Assembly (NCBI GenBank): GCA_023431345.1
Contig: JAEYWK010000186.1
Location: 1-64,000 of the forward strand
From: Pseudomonadota bacterium
GTDB lineage: Bacteria > Myxococcota_A > Polyangia > Polyangiales > Polyangiaceae
Reading direction: 5' to 3'
Length of the DNA: 64,000 nt
Below the pieces are notes generated by a model. The model saw only the letters and a list, made by a program, of their open reading frames with translations. It was not told where the DNA came from and made no database searches. The position numbers and the translations under genes are program-made. The number at the start of each line of letters is the position of its first letter. The stretch's first letter is position 1. Shown here piece by piece: positions 51,807-61,163 of the stretch.

Positions 51807-53381
51807 ATGCGACGCCGGCTCCTGCGCTCCCTCACGCTCGCGCTTTTCAGCGTGAGCTTGGCGGCGCAAGCCCAAGCGCCCGTGCTGCACGAGTACATCG
51901 AGCCGAACCCCGCGGAAGACGTGGAGCTGTCGGCCACCACGCAAGATGGCGCCATGCCGGCGGCCCTCGAAACCGAGAGCGGGGTGGTCTCGGCGCCGCA
52001 AACCGGCGCTCGCAAGCCCAAGGCCGAGCACGCCTACGGGGGCAACGCCACGCCCGACAGCATCGACGCCAGCTTCCGGGTCGACCGTGACACGACGCGG
52101 CCGGACACGGTGTCGTACGACGAGCCGTTCATCCCCGCCGTCGCGCCGTTCAAGCGGCTCTACGCCTTCGACGCCGTCGACGAGAGCTTCGAGCTCACCG
52201 TCTTCGACAAGACGCTCGGCAAGCTCGAGGTCGGCGGCAGACCAGGCCCCGCCGACGATCAATTTTACGCCGATCTGTTCGTCGATTTGGCGCCAGGGGT
52301 CCCGGTACGAATCCCGAGCGTGGGCCCCGGCGCGCGCGTGCTCGTCGCGCGCACGGAGCCCGAGCAGTCCTTTTCGCTCCAGCGTGATCGCGCCGACAAC
52401 TGGTTCATGACCGGCGACGCCCGCCGCCGCGCGCGGCTGATCATGCAGCTGGCCGCGCCGCGCGCCGTCTTCAGCTCCGAGCTGGCCGACGCCAGCTGGG
52501 GGGACCTGCTGCAGAAGCTGCCCCCCGTCCCGCCCAGCGTGCGCAGCGCCGCGCTCGACGTCGCGCATCAAATCGGGGTTTCACAGCAACAATCACCCAA
52601 GCGGGTGGCAGCGGCGCTCGTCGCTTATTTCCGCAGCTTCGGGCCGTCGGAAGCAACGCCCAAGGCCACGCGCGGGGCTCAGCTCTATCAAGAGCTGTCG
52701 CTCTCGCGCAAAGGCGTGTGCCGGCATCGCGCCTACGCGTTCACGGTCACGGCCCTCGGCCTGGGCCTGCCCACGCGCATGGTGCGCAACGAAGCCCACG
52801 CGTGGGTGGAGGTCTACGACGGCGTGCGCTTCCACCGTATCGACCTGGGCGGCGCCGCCGGTCGCATGGAGCTGGATCCGCGCACCGCCGATCACGTGCA
52901 CCGGCCGCCGCCCGACGCCTTCGCTTGGCCGGAGGGGTCGGAGTCCGGTCAGGCCATGCTGAATGACACGCTCGAGGGAGCGTCCGACGCAGGCGCTCCC
53001 GCCCCCCGCGCCTCGAGCGCTACCAGCCCGCCGTCGCCCCCGGCCGGCAGCGCGAGCGCTCCGAGCCCGACCGCCGCCGCGGCCGGCGACGAGCGGCCGA
53101 CGGCGAGCGTTACGTTGAAGCTCTCGGCGGGCAGCTCTGCCCGGGGGGGCTCACTGTCGGTGGCGGGGAAGGTCGAGGCGGACGGGGAGGCGTGTAGTAG
53201 CATGCGCGTCGATCTCAGCTTGCGTGACGCCGCGGGGGTGGAAACGTGGCTCGGAGCCTTTCCGACCGACCAGAACGGTCGCCTCGAAGGCCGCGTCACG
53301 GTGCCGTTCGACATCGACGTAGGCGACTACCGCGTCGTCGCGCGCACGCCGGGAGCTGGTCGCTGTGGCGGGAGCCGCTGA
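51807..53381 (+). CDS. Secreted transglutaminase-like protein
   Basis: 524 residues with signal peptide (ending SLAAQAQA), an N-terminal beta-rich region, and a transglutaminase-like core: SRKGVCRHRAYAFTV (Cys305), NEAHAWVEVYDG (His331) and HRIDLGG (Asp346), the canonical Cys-His-Asp order. A Pro/Ala/Ser linker (~395-425) precedes a C-terminal beta domain (~430-520) with VTLKLSAGSSARGGSLSVAGKVEADG. Family members cleave or crosslink proteins or peptidoglycan-linked peptides. The stop overlaps the pabB start by 17 bases. Confidence 0.82.
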   Translation: MRRRLLRSLTLALFSVSLAAQAQAPVLHEYIEPNPAEDVELSATTQDGAMPAALETESGVVSAPQTGARKPKAEHAYGGNATPDSIDASFRVDRDTTRPDTVSYDEPFIPAVAPFKRLYAFDAVDESFELTVFDKTLGKLEVGGRPGPADDQFYADLFVDLAPGVPVRIPSVGPGARVLVARTEPEQSFSLQRDRADNWFMTGDARRRARLIMQLAAPRAVFSSELADASWGDLLQKLPPVPPSVRSAALDVAHQIGVSQQQSPKRVAAALVAYFRSFGPSEATPKATRGAQLYQELSLSRKGVCRHRAYAFTVTALGLGLPTRMVRNEAHAWVEVYDGVRFHRIDLGGAAGRMELDPRTADHVHRPPPDAFAWPEGSESGQAMLNDTLEGASDAGAPAPRASSATSPPSPPAGSASAPSPTAAAAGDERPTASVTLKLSAGSSARGGSLSVAGKVEADGEACSSMRVDLSLRDAAGVETWLGAFPTDQNGRLEGRVTVPFDIDVGDYRVVARTPGAGRCGGSR

Positions 53382-54540
53382 CGCCCCCTACGTTCTGCTC
53401 GTCGAGAGTCATCGAGAGCAGGAGCGCGAGCGGGCGCTGCTCTTCGAAGCACCGGAGCGCGTGCTCTGCTGCCGGCGCCCGTCCGAGGTCGAGGCCGTGC
53501 TCGGGCTCGCGGAGGCGGCGGTCGCCGCTGGCCGCTTCGTGGCCGGCTTCCTCGCTTACGAAGCGGGCTACGGGCTGTCGCCCAAGCTCTCTGGCGTCGC
53601 GTGTGAGGCCACCCCCGAGCACGTCGCCTGGTTCGGCGTGTTCGAGCGAGCACGCGAGCTCCGCGGCCATGAGCTGGATGCCTGGCTCCGCGAGCGCGCT
53701 GCGGGCGGCGAGGCGACGCTGTCGGCGCTGCGGTTCGATCGCGACGCCGAGCAGCACCGCGCTGATTTCGAGCGCATCCAGGCGCACCTGCGCGCCGGCG
53801 ACAGCTACCAGGTGTGCCAGTCGTTGCGCGCCCATTTCGAGCTGCGCGGCGCGCCGGCGGCCCTCTTCCAAAAGCTGCGCGCGAAGCAGATCACCGCGTA
53901 CTCGGCGCTGATCGAAACCGGCGAGTACGCGATCGTCTCGCTGTCACCGGAGCTGTTCTTCCGCAAACGTGGCGGCCGCGTGCAGCTTCAGCCGATGAAG
54001 GGTACGGCCGCTCCGGGGCGAAGCGCGGCTGAAGACGCCGCCATCGCCGAGCAGCTGCGGACCGATCCCAAGACGCGCGCCGAGAACGTGATGATCGTCG
54101 ACTTGCTGCGCAACGACATCGGCCGCCTAGCGAAGGCGGGCAACGTGCGGGTGCCGGAGCTGTTCGCGGTGGAGCGCTTCGACTCTCTGCTACAGATGAC
54201 CTCCACCATCGAAGCCGAGGTCGACCCGCAGCTCGGCCTGCTCGAGCTGATGCGGGCGCTGTTCCCGAGCGGCTCGGTCACTGGCGCGCCGAAGCTGCGG
54301 ACGATGCAGCTCATCCACGAGCTGGAGCCGACGCCGCGCGGCATCTTTTGCGGCAGCATCGGTTATGTCACGCCCGACAACGACGCTTGCTTCAACGTCG
54401 CGATCCGCAGCGCCTGCGTGCGCCTGTCGGGCGCGGGCGTGCTCGGCATCGGCAGCGGGGTGGTGGTCGACTCGACCAGCGACAGCGAGCTCGCCGAGTG
54501 CCGGCTCAAGGCTCGCTTTCTGAGCCGCGCCGCCGAGTGA
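53365..54540 (+). CDS. pabB: Aminodeoxychorismate/anthranilate synthase component I
   Basis: A 391-residue chorismate-binding enzyme: QPMKGTA (the PIKGT-like Lys of PabB), ENVMIVDLLRNDIGRLA, ALFPSGSVTGAPK, CGSIGYVTPDND and LGIGSGVVVDS. The length and MKGT box favour PabB (folate branch) over TrpE. A glutamine amidotransferase partner (PabA) and the lyase PabC are not adjacent. The GTG start overlaps the transglutaminase gene, an odd functional pairing that probably reflects compaction. The N-terminal ~100 residues are shorter than in E. coli PabB. Confidence 0.88.
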   Translation: MAGAADAPYVLLVESHREQERERALLFEAPERVLCCRRPSEVEAVLGLAEAAVAAGRFVAGFLAYEAGYGLSPKLSGVACEATPEHVAWFGVFERARELRGHELDAWLRERAAGGEATLSALRFDRDAEQHRADFERIQAHLRAGDSYQVCQSLRAHFELRGAPAALFQKLRAKQITAYSALIETGEYAIVSLSPELFFRKRGGRVQLQPMKGTAAPGRSAAEDAAIAEQLRTDPKTRAENVMIVDLLRNDIGRLAKAGNVRVPELFAVERFDSLLQMTSTIEAEVDPQLGLLELMRALFPSGSVTGAPKLRTMQLIHELEPTPRGIFCGSIGYVTPDNDACFNVAIRSACVRLSGAGVLGIGSGVVVDSTSDSELAECRLKARFLSRAAE

Positions 54541-54563
54541 CGGCGCACGTGAGCCGGCGGCGC

Positions 54564-56183
54564 TCAGTTTCCTACGGAGCGGCGGACGCGGTCGGTGTGC
54601 GAGGAGAGCTCGCGCAGCGCGCCGTCTTGCTTGCGGGCCGCCTCTTCGATTTGCATGGCCGCGCTGAGCGCGCGCTCGGAGCCGCGCGTTTGCGTGCGCT
54701 GCGCGGAGTTGAGCTGACCGGCCAAGCTGTTGATGCTCTCCATGGCCTGCGTGATCTGCCGGCTGCCGCGCGACTGCTCTTGGCTCGAGCGCTCGACCTG
54801 CTGCGAGATGGTGCGCATCTTCTCGCCACTCTTCATGATCAGCTCGGAGCCGCGCGCCTGCTGGGCGGTGGCGGCAGCGATCTGCTGCACGGTGGCGGCG
54901 ATGCGGCCGATGGCGTCCGTCACTTGCTTGCTGCCCTTGGCTTGCTCGACGGTCGCGCGGGCGATGGCGCGCACCATGTTCGTGCTCTTCTGCGAGCTCT
55001 CGAGGATCTTCTTCAGGGCGCGCTCGGCTTCGTTCGAGACCTCCACGCCGCGATCGACGTTCTGTGCACCGCGCTCCACGGCGAGGATGGCGTTCTTCGA
55101 CTCGCTCTGGATGGTCTTGATCAGGTCGGCGATTTCTTTGGTGCTCGCGCCGGCGCGCTCGGCCAAGTCCTTGATTTCGTCGGCCACGACCGCGAAGCCC
55201 TTGCCGTGCTCGCCCGCTTGGGCGGCGATGATGGCCGCGTTCAGCGCCAACAAGTTGGTCTGCTCGGCGACGTCGTCGATGACGTTGAGGATTTGGCCGA
55301 TGGCGTCGATGCGAGAGCCGAGGTTCGAGATCACCGCCACCGCTTCCTGGCTGCTCTCTTTGATGCGGTAGATCTCGCCGATCGTCTTCAAAATGGCTTC
55401 CGCGCCGCGCTCGGCGTCTTGCGCGACTTCCTCGGACAGGCGCGCCGTCTCGTTGGCGTTCGATTGAACTTGGTCAATCGACACGTCCATCTCGTTCATG
55501 CTCGAGCTGGTTTCCTCGGCCGTGAGCGAGAGCGCGTCGACGTTCTTGGCGACCTCCTTGATCGAGTACGCCATCTCTTCGATCGAAGCCACCGTCTCGC
55601 GGACGCTCGTGGCTAGGTCGACGATGTTGCCGGCCACCTGCTCGTTGGTGGCCGTCATCTGGATCACCGACGAGCTCGACTCTTCGGCGGACGTGGCCAG
55701 CACTTCCACGTGCTCGGCGATCTCGCGCTGCGAGCTGGTCATCTCTTTGATGTAGCGGGCCGTCTCGTCGCTGGCGTTCAGCTGCTGGGCGACGCCATCG
55801 GTGAGAGAGCGCAGCGCCGCGCTGAGCGCGCCGGCCGCCTCGGCCATTTCATCTTTGTCGACGCCGCCATCGCGCGCTTCTTTCAGGGCGTCGTGAGCGT
55901 CGGCGAGCTCCTCGTAGAGGCGAGCCAGCGCTGGCGGCGCGTCGCGTGGCGCCTCCGGGCGCCGACCGTCGAGCATCCGGCGCACGGAGCTCGCGACGGC
56001 CTCCATCGTTTCGGTGGCTCCGCCGTCTCCGCCGCTGCTGAGCACCAAGTAGCCGGCGACGACGGCGTAGAGGACGATGGCCACCATCAGCCCCGTCTCG
56101 ACCTTGAAGACGGCGACGATGCCCAGCGCGAGGACGAGCAGGGCGCCCAGCGCAAACAATTGACGTTGTGACACGCGGTTCAT
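54564..56183 (-). CDS. Methyl-accepting chemotaxis-type protein without a periplasmic sensor
   Basis: A 539-residue protein from the ATG at 56183. Two adjacent membrane helices (LFALGALLVLALGIVAVF and LMVAIVLYAVVAGYLVL, ~10-50) leave no room for an external sensor. A long cytoplasmic coiled-coil follows, with the MCP hairpin tip (DDVAEQTNLLALNAAIIAAQAGEHGKGFAVVADEIKDLAERA). It would signal through CheA/CheW-like partners, none of which is in the window. In myxobacteria such receptors also govern gliding. The upstream frame to 56348 is an Arg/Asp repeat shadow. Confidence 0.88.
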   Translation of the reverse strand: MNRVSQRQLFALGALLVLALGIVAVFKVETGLMVAIVLYAVVAGYLVLSSGGDGGATETMEAVASSVRRMLDGRRPEAPRDAPPALARLYEELADAHDALKEARDGGVDKDEMAEAAGALSAALRSLTDGVAQQLNASDETARYIKEMTSSQREIAEHVEVLATSAEESSSSVIQMTATNEQVAGNIVDLATSVRETVASIEEMAYSIKEVAKNVDALSLTAEETSSSMNEMDVSIDQVQSNANETARLSEEVAQDAERGAEAILKTIGEIYRIKESSQEAVAVISNLGSRIDAIGQILNVIDDVAEQTNLLALNAAIIAAQAGEHGKGFAVVADEIKDLAERAGASTKEIADLIKTIQSESKNAILAVERGAQNVDRGVEVSNEAERALKKILESSQKSTNMVRAIARATVEQAKGSKQVTDAIGRIAATVQQIAAATAQQARGSELIMKSGEKMRTISQQVERSSQEQSRGSRQITQAMESINSLAGQLNSAQRTQTRGSERALSAAMQIEEAARKQDGALRELSSHTDRVRRSVGN

Positions 56184-56302
56184 ACGGCTCGACCCTGAGC
56201 TGAAAAGCTCCGAGCACATGACGAAAGCACAGATCTTTTCGCTTGTCGCCAGCCGCCGCGGCGGCTGTTTCAATAAGTCTCGGTCGGTCGCGCGCCGGTC
56301 GC

Positions 56303-56338
56303 GCCTTCGGTCCCGCCTTCGGTCCCGCCTTCGGCCGC
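56303..56338. repeat. 12-base tandem repeat upstream of the MCP gene
   Basis: GCCTTCGGTCCC twice in tandem (56303-56314, 56315-56326) and a third imperfect copy (56327-56338), in the gap between the histidine kinase stop (56361) and the MCP start. The same 12-base period appears beside proB with a different unit. Confidence 0.7.
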
Positions 56339-56360
56339 CGCGCCGCACCGCGTGGGCGTT

Positions 56361-58019
56361 TTACGGCTCGAGGTTGCTGTCGCGGGGGGCCTCGGGGAGC
56401 AGCGTCGGGCCGGAGAAGGGCAGCTTGACCACGAACGAGGCGCCGCCCCCGGGGGCGTCGTGGAACCGAATCTCCCCGCCGTGCTCGAGCACGATGCGCT
56501 CGACGATGGCGAGGCCCAGGCCCGTGCCTTCGGCTTTGGTCGTCGCGTAGGGCTCGAACAGCTTGTCGCGCATCTCTTTCGCCACGCCGGGGCCATTGTC
56601 GGTCACGCTGAGCACCCACTTGTCGTGCTCACGGGCGACGCGCACCTTCACCCGGCCATCGCCCTGCCCCGCCAGCGCTTGCTGCGCGTTTTGCACCAGG
56701 TTCGTCACGACCTGCACCAGCTGGTCCCGATCGGCGATGAGCTCCGGAGAAGGCTCGGCCTCGAGCTCGATGGGCGCGCCCGCGGCTGCGTGCAGGCTGA
56801 CGACCGAGCGCACCGCCTCCGCGGCGTCGAAGGGGGCGGGCTGAGGCGCCGGCAGCCGCGCGAAGCGCGTGAACTCGCCGACGATGTGGGTGATGCGCGC
56901 GACCTCGTCGAGCACCGTGCGCGTGGCCTCGTCGAAGTACTCGTCGAAGCGCGGATCGCTACGAGCGCGTAGGCGGCGTAGCGTCTCGACGGAGGCTCGA
57001 ATCGGCAGCAGCGGGTTCTTGATCTCGTGCGCGACTCGCCGCGCGATTTCGCGTCGAGCCGCGATGCGCTCGGTGACGGCGAGCCGCTTGCGCAGCGCGA
57101 CCAGGTCCGCGATGGCGCGGTTGAAGGCCTCGGCGGCCTCCACCAGCTCCCGCGCGCCGCTGGCTACGACGGGCCGCGGATCGCCGTGCATCACGCGCTG
57201 CGCCTGCTCGGCCAGCGCTCGCACGGGGCGCGCCAAGCCGCGCGAGAGCAGCACCGTGATGAGCAGCGCGGAGGCCAGCGTAGCGCTGCCGATCAGCAGC
57301 ACCGTCAAGTCGAGCTGCTCGACGGTCGAGAGCAGGGCCCGGCGCGAGCGCGACGCGGTGATAGAGAGCCCTTGCTCGGAGAGCGGCAGCGTACGCTGCA
57401 GGCGATCGCTCGAGTCGAGCGGGGGCTCCAAGCTCAGCTCGACGCCGGAGCTCTTGCCGATGCGAGAGAGCAGCGCCTCGAGGTTACGCGAGGCGTAGAC
57501 GCCGACCCACAGCTTGGGGCGCGCCGAGTCGCGCCGCACACAAGCGGCTTCGACCTCGAGCTCTCGGCCCACGCTGTCGAGCTGGGCGGAGGCGGGGGCC
57601 TTCGCGACGCGCGCGAGCAGCTTTGCGTCCTTCTGCCCGACCTGCCCCGGGCTGGTCGAGCCGAGGATCTCGCCCGACGAGGTCAAGATCACCAGCTGGT
57701 CGAGCGACAGCGCGCGCGCCAGCTTCGGCACCCGAAGGCTGATCGGCAAGCGCCGCGCGGCCAGGTCGTCGGACACCAGACCGACGAGGGCGCTGTCGAC
57801 CAGCGGATCGTCCTGGCACAGTGGCCGCACCAGCTCTGGCAGCTCGCTGATCTCGCTCGTCAGCTGGTCGCGCAGGGGCACCAGCGCCTGGCTGAAAGCG
57901 GCCTCGAAGCTGCGCTCCTCGGCCACACGCCAGGCCGCGCGTACCCCGAGGCCGAGCGCCAGCAGCACCCCCACCGTCAACGCGAAGATCGCTAGGCCAA
58001 GCCGCTGTGCGAGACTCAC
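56361..58019 (-). CDS. NtrY-like membrane sensor histidine kinase
   Basis: A 552-residue protein. TM1 (~7-26), an extracytoplasmic domain (~32-235), TM2 (~238-258), HAMP (GLARPVRALAEQAQRVMHGD), HisKA with RRVAHEIKNPLLPI (His331) and HATPase (LVQNAQQAL, DNGPGV, ATTKAEGTGLGLAIVERI). The ARREIARRVAHEIKNPLxPI stretch is the NtrY signature. There is no paired regulator in the window. The start is GTG at 58019. The MCP gene lies 177 bases downstream on the same strand; the tandem repeat between them argues that they may have separate promoters. Confidence 0.9.
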   Translation of the reverse strand: MSLAQRLGLAIFALTVGVLLALGLGVRAAWRVAEERSFEAAFSQALVPLRDQLTSEISELPELVRPLCQDDPLVDSALVGLVSDDLAARRLPISLRVPKLARALSLDQLVILTSSGEILGSTSPGQVGQKDAKLLARVAKAPASAQLDSVGRELEVEAACVRRDSARPKLWVGVYASRNLEALLSRIGKSSGVELSLEPPLDSSDRLQRTLPLSEQGLSITASRSRRALLSTVEQLDLTVLLIGSATLASALLITVLLSRGLARPVRALAEQAQRVMHGDPRPVVASGARELVEAAEAFNRAIADLVALRKRLAVTERIAARREIARRVAHEIKNPLLPIRASVETLRRLRARSDPRFDEYFDEATRTVLDEVARITHIVGEFTRFARLPAPQPAPFDAAEAVRSVVSLHAAAGAPIELEAEPSPELIADRDQLVQVVTNLVQNAQQALAGQGDGRVKVRVAREHDKWVLSVTDNGPGVAKEMRDKLFEPYATTKAEGTGLGLAIVERIVLEHGGEIRFHDAPGGGASFVVKLPFSGPTLLPEAPRDSNLEP

Positions 58020-58083
58020 GCGGGCAGCCTACAACATCGCTGTGCGGAAGTAGCTCGGAGGCGGAAGGTGCTAGGCTGCCGCG

Positions 58084-60714
58084 GTGCGACGTCGCTCTGC
58101 GCTTCTCCTTGCTTGCTCGACCTCTCTCGCCCTGGCGTGCAGCGGCACGAGCGCGATCACCAAAATTGGCGGCCTGCCGTACGCGCAGCGCAGCGCAGCC
58201 AAGAAAAAGCCGAGCGCGCGCACGGGTCCGCTCGTCGCGCATCGCTTCGCGGAGGTGACGGACGTAGTGGGCCCGTACGTGGGGCGTGACGGCGCGCAGT
58301 CACTCGCCGTTTGGGCGGAAGCAGCCGGCGGCGGTCGCGCGCTCTTCGCCTCGCCCATCGACGAGCGCGGAGCGCCAGGCGAAGCCGTGCGCGTCGGTAG
58401 CGTGCCGAGCGAGCTGGACTTGGTCTTGGTGCGCGGCTTCGGCAGAGCGTCGGCGAGCGCTCCGGGAAACCCCCGCTTCGCGCTGGTGACGACGCGCCAG
58501 TCCGAGCAGAAAACGCGCATCGACGTCACGGCCGTCGACGCCCTGGGCGCGCCGGTTTGGGGGCCCAGCAGCGTCGCCGAGCGCAGCGCGCGCGTGCTGT
58601 GGCTCGGCTTCGTGACCAGCGCCGACAAGCCGTTGCTGCTCTGGGCCGAGCAAGCCGCGAGCGCCAAGCCCGGCGAGCCCGCCGCCATCTATTCGCTGCC
58701 GATCGGCGCGAGCGACCGAGCGCCGGCGCCCACGCTGCTGAGCGCCAAGGCTTGCGTGTGGCAGGTCGCGGCGAGCGCGGGTACGGCCGCGCTCGCGAGC
58801 GTCAAGGGCGCCCACGGCTGCAGCGGAGGTAGCGGCGTCGCGCTCGATCTGCTCGACGGCGTCGGCCGGTCGGTGAAGAGCGTCGACGTGGGTGGTCGCG
58901 CGGGGCTCGACTTGGATCTCGTCGGCACCGAGAGCGGCTACGTGCTGGCGTGGTCCGATCGCGGCCAGCTCGAGCCGCGCGCGTTCACGGCCGTGGTCGA
59001 TGGCAAGGGCGCGCTGCTCTCGCCGGCTGCTCCCGCTGTGCCCGCGCTCGGCGAGCAAGCGGTGATCGCGCTCGTGCCGGGCAGCACGGAGAGCGCGGCC
59101 GCGTTTCTGGTTTGGGAGAACGTGAACGACCGAGCCGACGTGGGCCGCTCGTTTCAGATCTCCGCGCTCACGACGACGGGGCGGCAGAGCGGCGCGCATT
59201 CGCGGCTGCTGTACGCCCGGGCCGACGGCGGCGCCCCCGAGCTCGTCGCTCACCAGGGCGGCGTGGCGGCGCTCACGCTCGCGCCAGCGTGCGCGAGCGA
59301 TGAAGGTTGTGAAGGCAGCCCCGCCGTGCCCACGTTCGTGGCGTTGGACGCGTCGCTCGCGGTGCGCGCCTCGGAGCCGCTGCTGCTCGATGGGCTCGCC
59401 GGGCGCGCCGCCGATCTGGGCTGGGGGCTGACTTGTCACGACGGGGGCTGCTTCGCGCTCGCGGCGCCCAGTCGCAGCCCCGCGCCGCTGTTCACGGTGC
59501 CGCTGCCGATTCGCCAGAGCCCGTTCCGCGCCGCGGCCGAGCCGGTGATCGCGGAGGCCAAGCCGCGCGTGGTCTCGAGCGAAGTCGTGCTCCGCGCCCC
59601 GGCCCCGCTGGCCCAGGTCGCGCTCGGCGACGTCGGCGGGCAGACGCTCGTGGGCTACGTCACCGATTTCGACCCCACCACTCCATGGCAGAAGCTGACC
59701 AAGCCCGCCGAAGACGGGCGCTTGGAGCCGCTCCGCGCGCGCATCGCGACGCGCGCTCTGCAAAGCTCGGCGCCGCGCGCGCCCGCGTCCCTCGAAGAGC
59801 AGCTGATCTCGCTGCGCGCCCATTCGCTGGGCGGTCTCTCGCTCGTGAGCGAGGGCGCCGCCGCCAAGCAGGGGCTCGCGCTGTGGATGGGCCTCGACAA
59901 AGGCGACCCGCAGGTGTTCGCCACGCAGCTGAGCGCCGACGCTCAGCGCGGCCAACAGCGCATGCTGACGCGCAAGACGGGTGACGCGAGCGACGTCGTG
60001 GGGCTCGCGGTCGACGGCGGCTACCTGGTCGCGTGGGTCGACGAGCGCACCAGCGACGCCGAGGTGTATGCGGTCCGCGTGGGGCGCGCGCTCGAGAAGG
60101 CCAGCCCCGAGCAGCGCATCACGACCGCGGACGGCGCCGCCTCGGAGCTCGAGCTCGGTCGCTTGGGCGGCAAGCCGTTCGCGGTTTGGTCCGACGCGCG
60201 CGCGGCGCATGAGCCCGGCTGGGCCGACATTTATGGCGCCTTCTTGCGGCCCGGCGACGCCGCGCGCGACGGCGCGGAGCGCCGCCTCTCGAGCACGCGC
60301 CCGCACTCGTTCTCCCCGCGCCTGGCCGAGCTCGGCCAAACGCCGATCTTGGCGTGGCTCGAAGCGGGCACCGAAGCCGAGCCCGCGAGCGTGCGCCTCG
60401 TCGCGCTCGCCGCGAGCGGCGACGTCTCCGGTGACGTTTCGGCGATTTCGCTCGAGGGCGCCGTGCCGCGCGGGCTCGCCATCGCGTGCAGCGAGGTGGC
60501 GTGTCGGGTGCTGGTCACGGCCGAGGTCGACGCCCAGGGGGAGCTGCTCGGCTTCGAGTGGCGGCCCAGCACGCGAGCCACCCCCAAGCGCCTATCGAGC
60601 CTCGGTACGCCCGCGTCCGCGAACGTCGCTCCCCTGCTGCGCGGTGATACCGCGTTCGTCGCCGATCAACGCGACGGTCGCGGGCTCGTGCGGCGACTCG
60701 GCGTCGAGTGGTGA
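58084..60714 (+). CDS. Large beta-rich lipoprotein, function unknown
   Basis: 876 residues with lipobox SLALAC (Cys19) from a GTG start at 58084. The body is beta-rich with repeated W/G blocks such as LAVWAEAAGGGRALFASPIDERG, VLAWSDRGQLEPRAF, VAWVDERTSDAEVYAVRVG and FAVWSDARAAHEPGWADIYGAFL. These look like blades of a propeller-type protein and recur about every 50-100 residues. Several Cys pairs suggest disulfides. I recognise no known family or catalytic residues. A long antisense frame (58300-60339) is a shadow. The stop lies four bases from the convergent VOC gene stop. Confidence 0.75.
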   Translation: MRRRSALLLACSTSLALACSGTSAITKIGGLPYAQRSAAKKKPSARTGPLVAHRFAEVTDVVGPYVGRDGAQSLAVWAEAAGGGRALFASPIDERGAPGEAVRVGSVPSELDLVLVRGFGRASASAPGNPRFALVTTRQSEQKTRIDVTAVDALGAPVWGPSSVAERSARVLWLGFVTSADKPLLLWAEQAASAKPGEPAAIYSLPIGASDRAPAPTLLSAKACVWQVAASAGTAALASVKGAHGCSGGSGVALDLLDGVGRSVKSVDVGGRAGLDLDLVGTESGYVLAWSDRGQLEPRAFTAVVDGKGALLSPAAPAVPALGEQAVIALVPGSTESAAAFLVWENVNDRADVGRSFQISALTTTGRQSGAHSRLLYARADGGAPELVAHQGGVAALTLAPACASDEGCEGSPAVPTFVALDASLAVRASEPLLLDGLAGRAADLGWGLTCHDGGCFALAAPSRSPAPLFTVPLPIRQSPFRAAAEPVIAEAKPRVVSSEVVLRAPAPLAQVALGDVGGQTLVGYVTDFDPTTPWQKLTKPAEDGRLEPLRARIATRALQSSAPRAPASLEEQLISLRAHSLGGLSLVSEGAAAKQGLALWMGLDKGDPQVFATQLSADAQRGQQRMLTRKTGDASDVVGLAVDGGYLVAWVDERTSDAEVYAVRVGRALEKASPEQRITTADGAASELELGRLGGKPFAVWSDARAAHEPGWADIYGAFLRPGDAARDGAERRLSSTRPHSFSPRLAELGQTPILAWLEAGTEAEPASVRLVALAASGDVSGDVSAISLEGAVPRGLAIACSEVACRVLVTAEVDAQGELLGFEWRPSTRATPKRLSSLGTPASANVAPLLRGDTAFVADQRDGRGLVRRLGVEW

Positions 60715-60718
60715 GCGC

Positions 60719-61096
60719 TTAGGGCGCCTCGCTCGCGTCGAAGTCGACGTGCAAGCGGTTGCCGTCTGGGTCGAGCAGATTGACGATCACGTTACCCGTA
60801 CCGGGCTGACGGCTCTGGCGAAAGCTCACGCCGTGCTGCGTGAGCCGGGCTACGAAATCGCCGAGGCCGCTGGCGGCGAACGCAAAGTGCTCGAGCCGGA
60901 GTGGCCCTTCCGGCGCGGGCTGCTCGGCGGTGCCCACGAGGTGGATGACCGCTCGGTCGCCCGCGTACAGCCACACCCCCGGAAATCCGAGCGGTGGCCG
61001 CTCTCCGAGCTGCAGCCCCACGACCTCGGTGTAGAACCGGGCGAGCTGCTCCAAGTTGGCAGTGCGCACGTTGACGTGATCGAGCCAGCGGATCAT
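60719..61096 (-). CDS. VOC (glyoxalase/bleomycin-resistance fold) protein
   Basis: A 125-residue single-module VOC protein: LDHVNVRTANLEQLARFYTEVVGLQLGERP at the N-terminus, LEHFAFAASGLGDFVARL in the middle and NLLDPDGNRLHVDF at the C-terminus. Potential metal ligands are His7, His53, His70 and Glu or His near the end. Family members are lyases, dioxygenases or drug binders; the substrate is unreadable from sequence. The ATG at 61096 starts right before the motif. Confidence 0.85.
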   Translation of the reverse strand: MIRWLDHVNVRTANLEQLARFYTEVVGLQLGERPPLGFPGVWLYAGDRAVIHLVGTAEQPAPEGPLRLEHFAFAASGLGDFVARLTQHGVSFRQSRQPGTGNVIVNLLDPDGNRLHVDFDASEAP

Positions 61097-61163
61097 CGCC
61101 CGACACTAACACCCGTGGTGGCGAGCGGTCAGCGCGTGCGCAGAGCTACTCCGAACCGCGCCC

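Noticed and set aside
58300..60339. A 679-residue minus-strand frame over the large lipoprotein gene.
   Set aside because: Composition is Arg/Ala/His noise; the plus strand has a signal peptide and lipobox.
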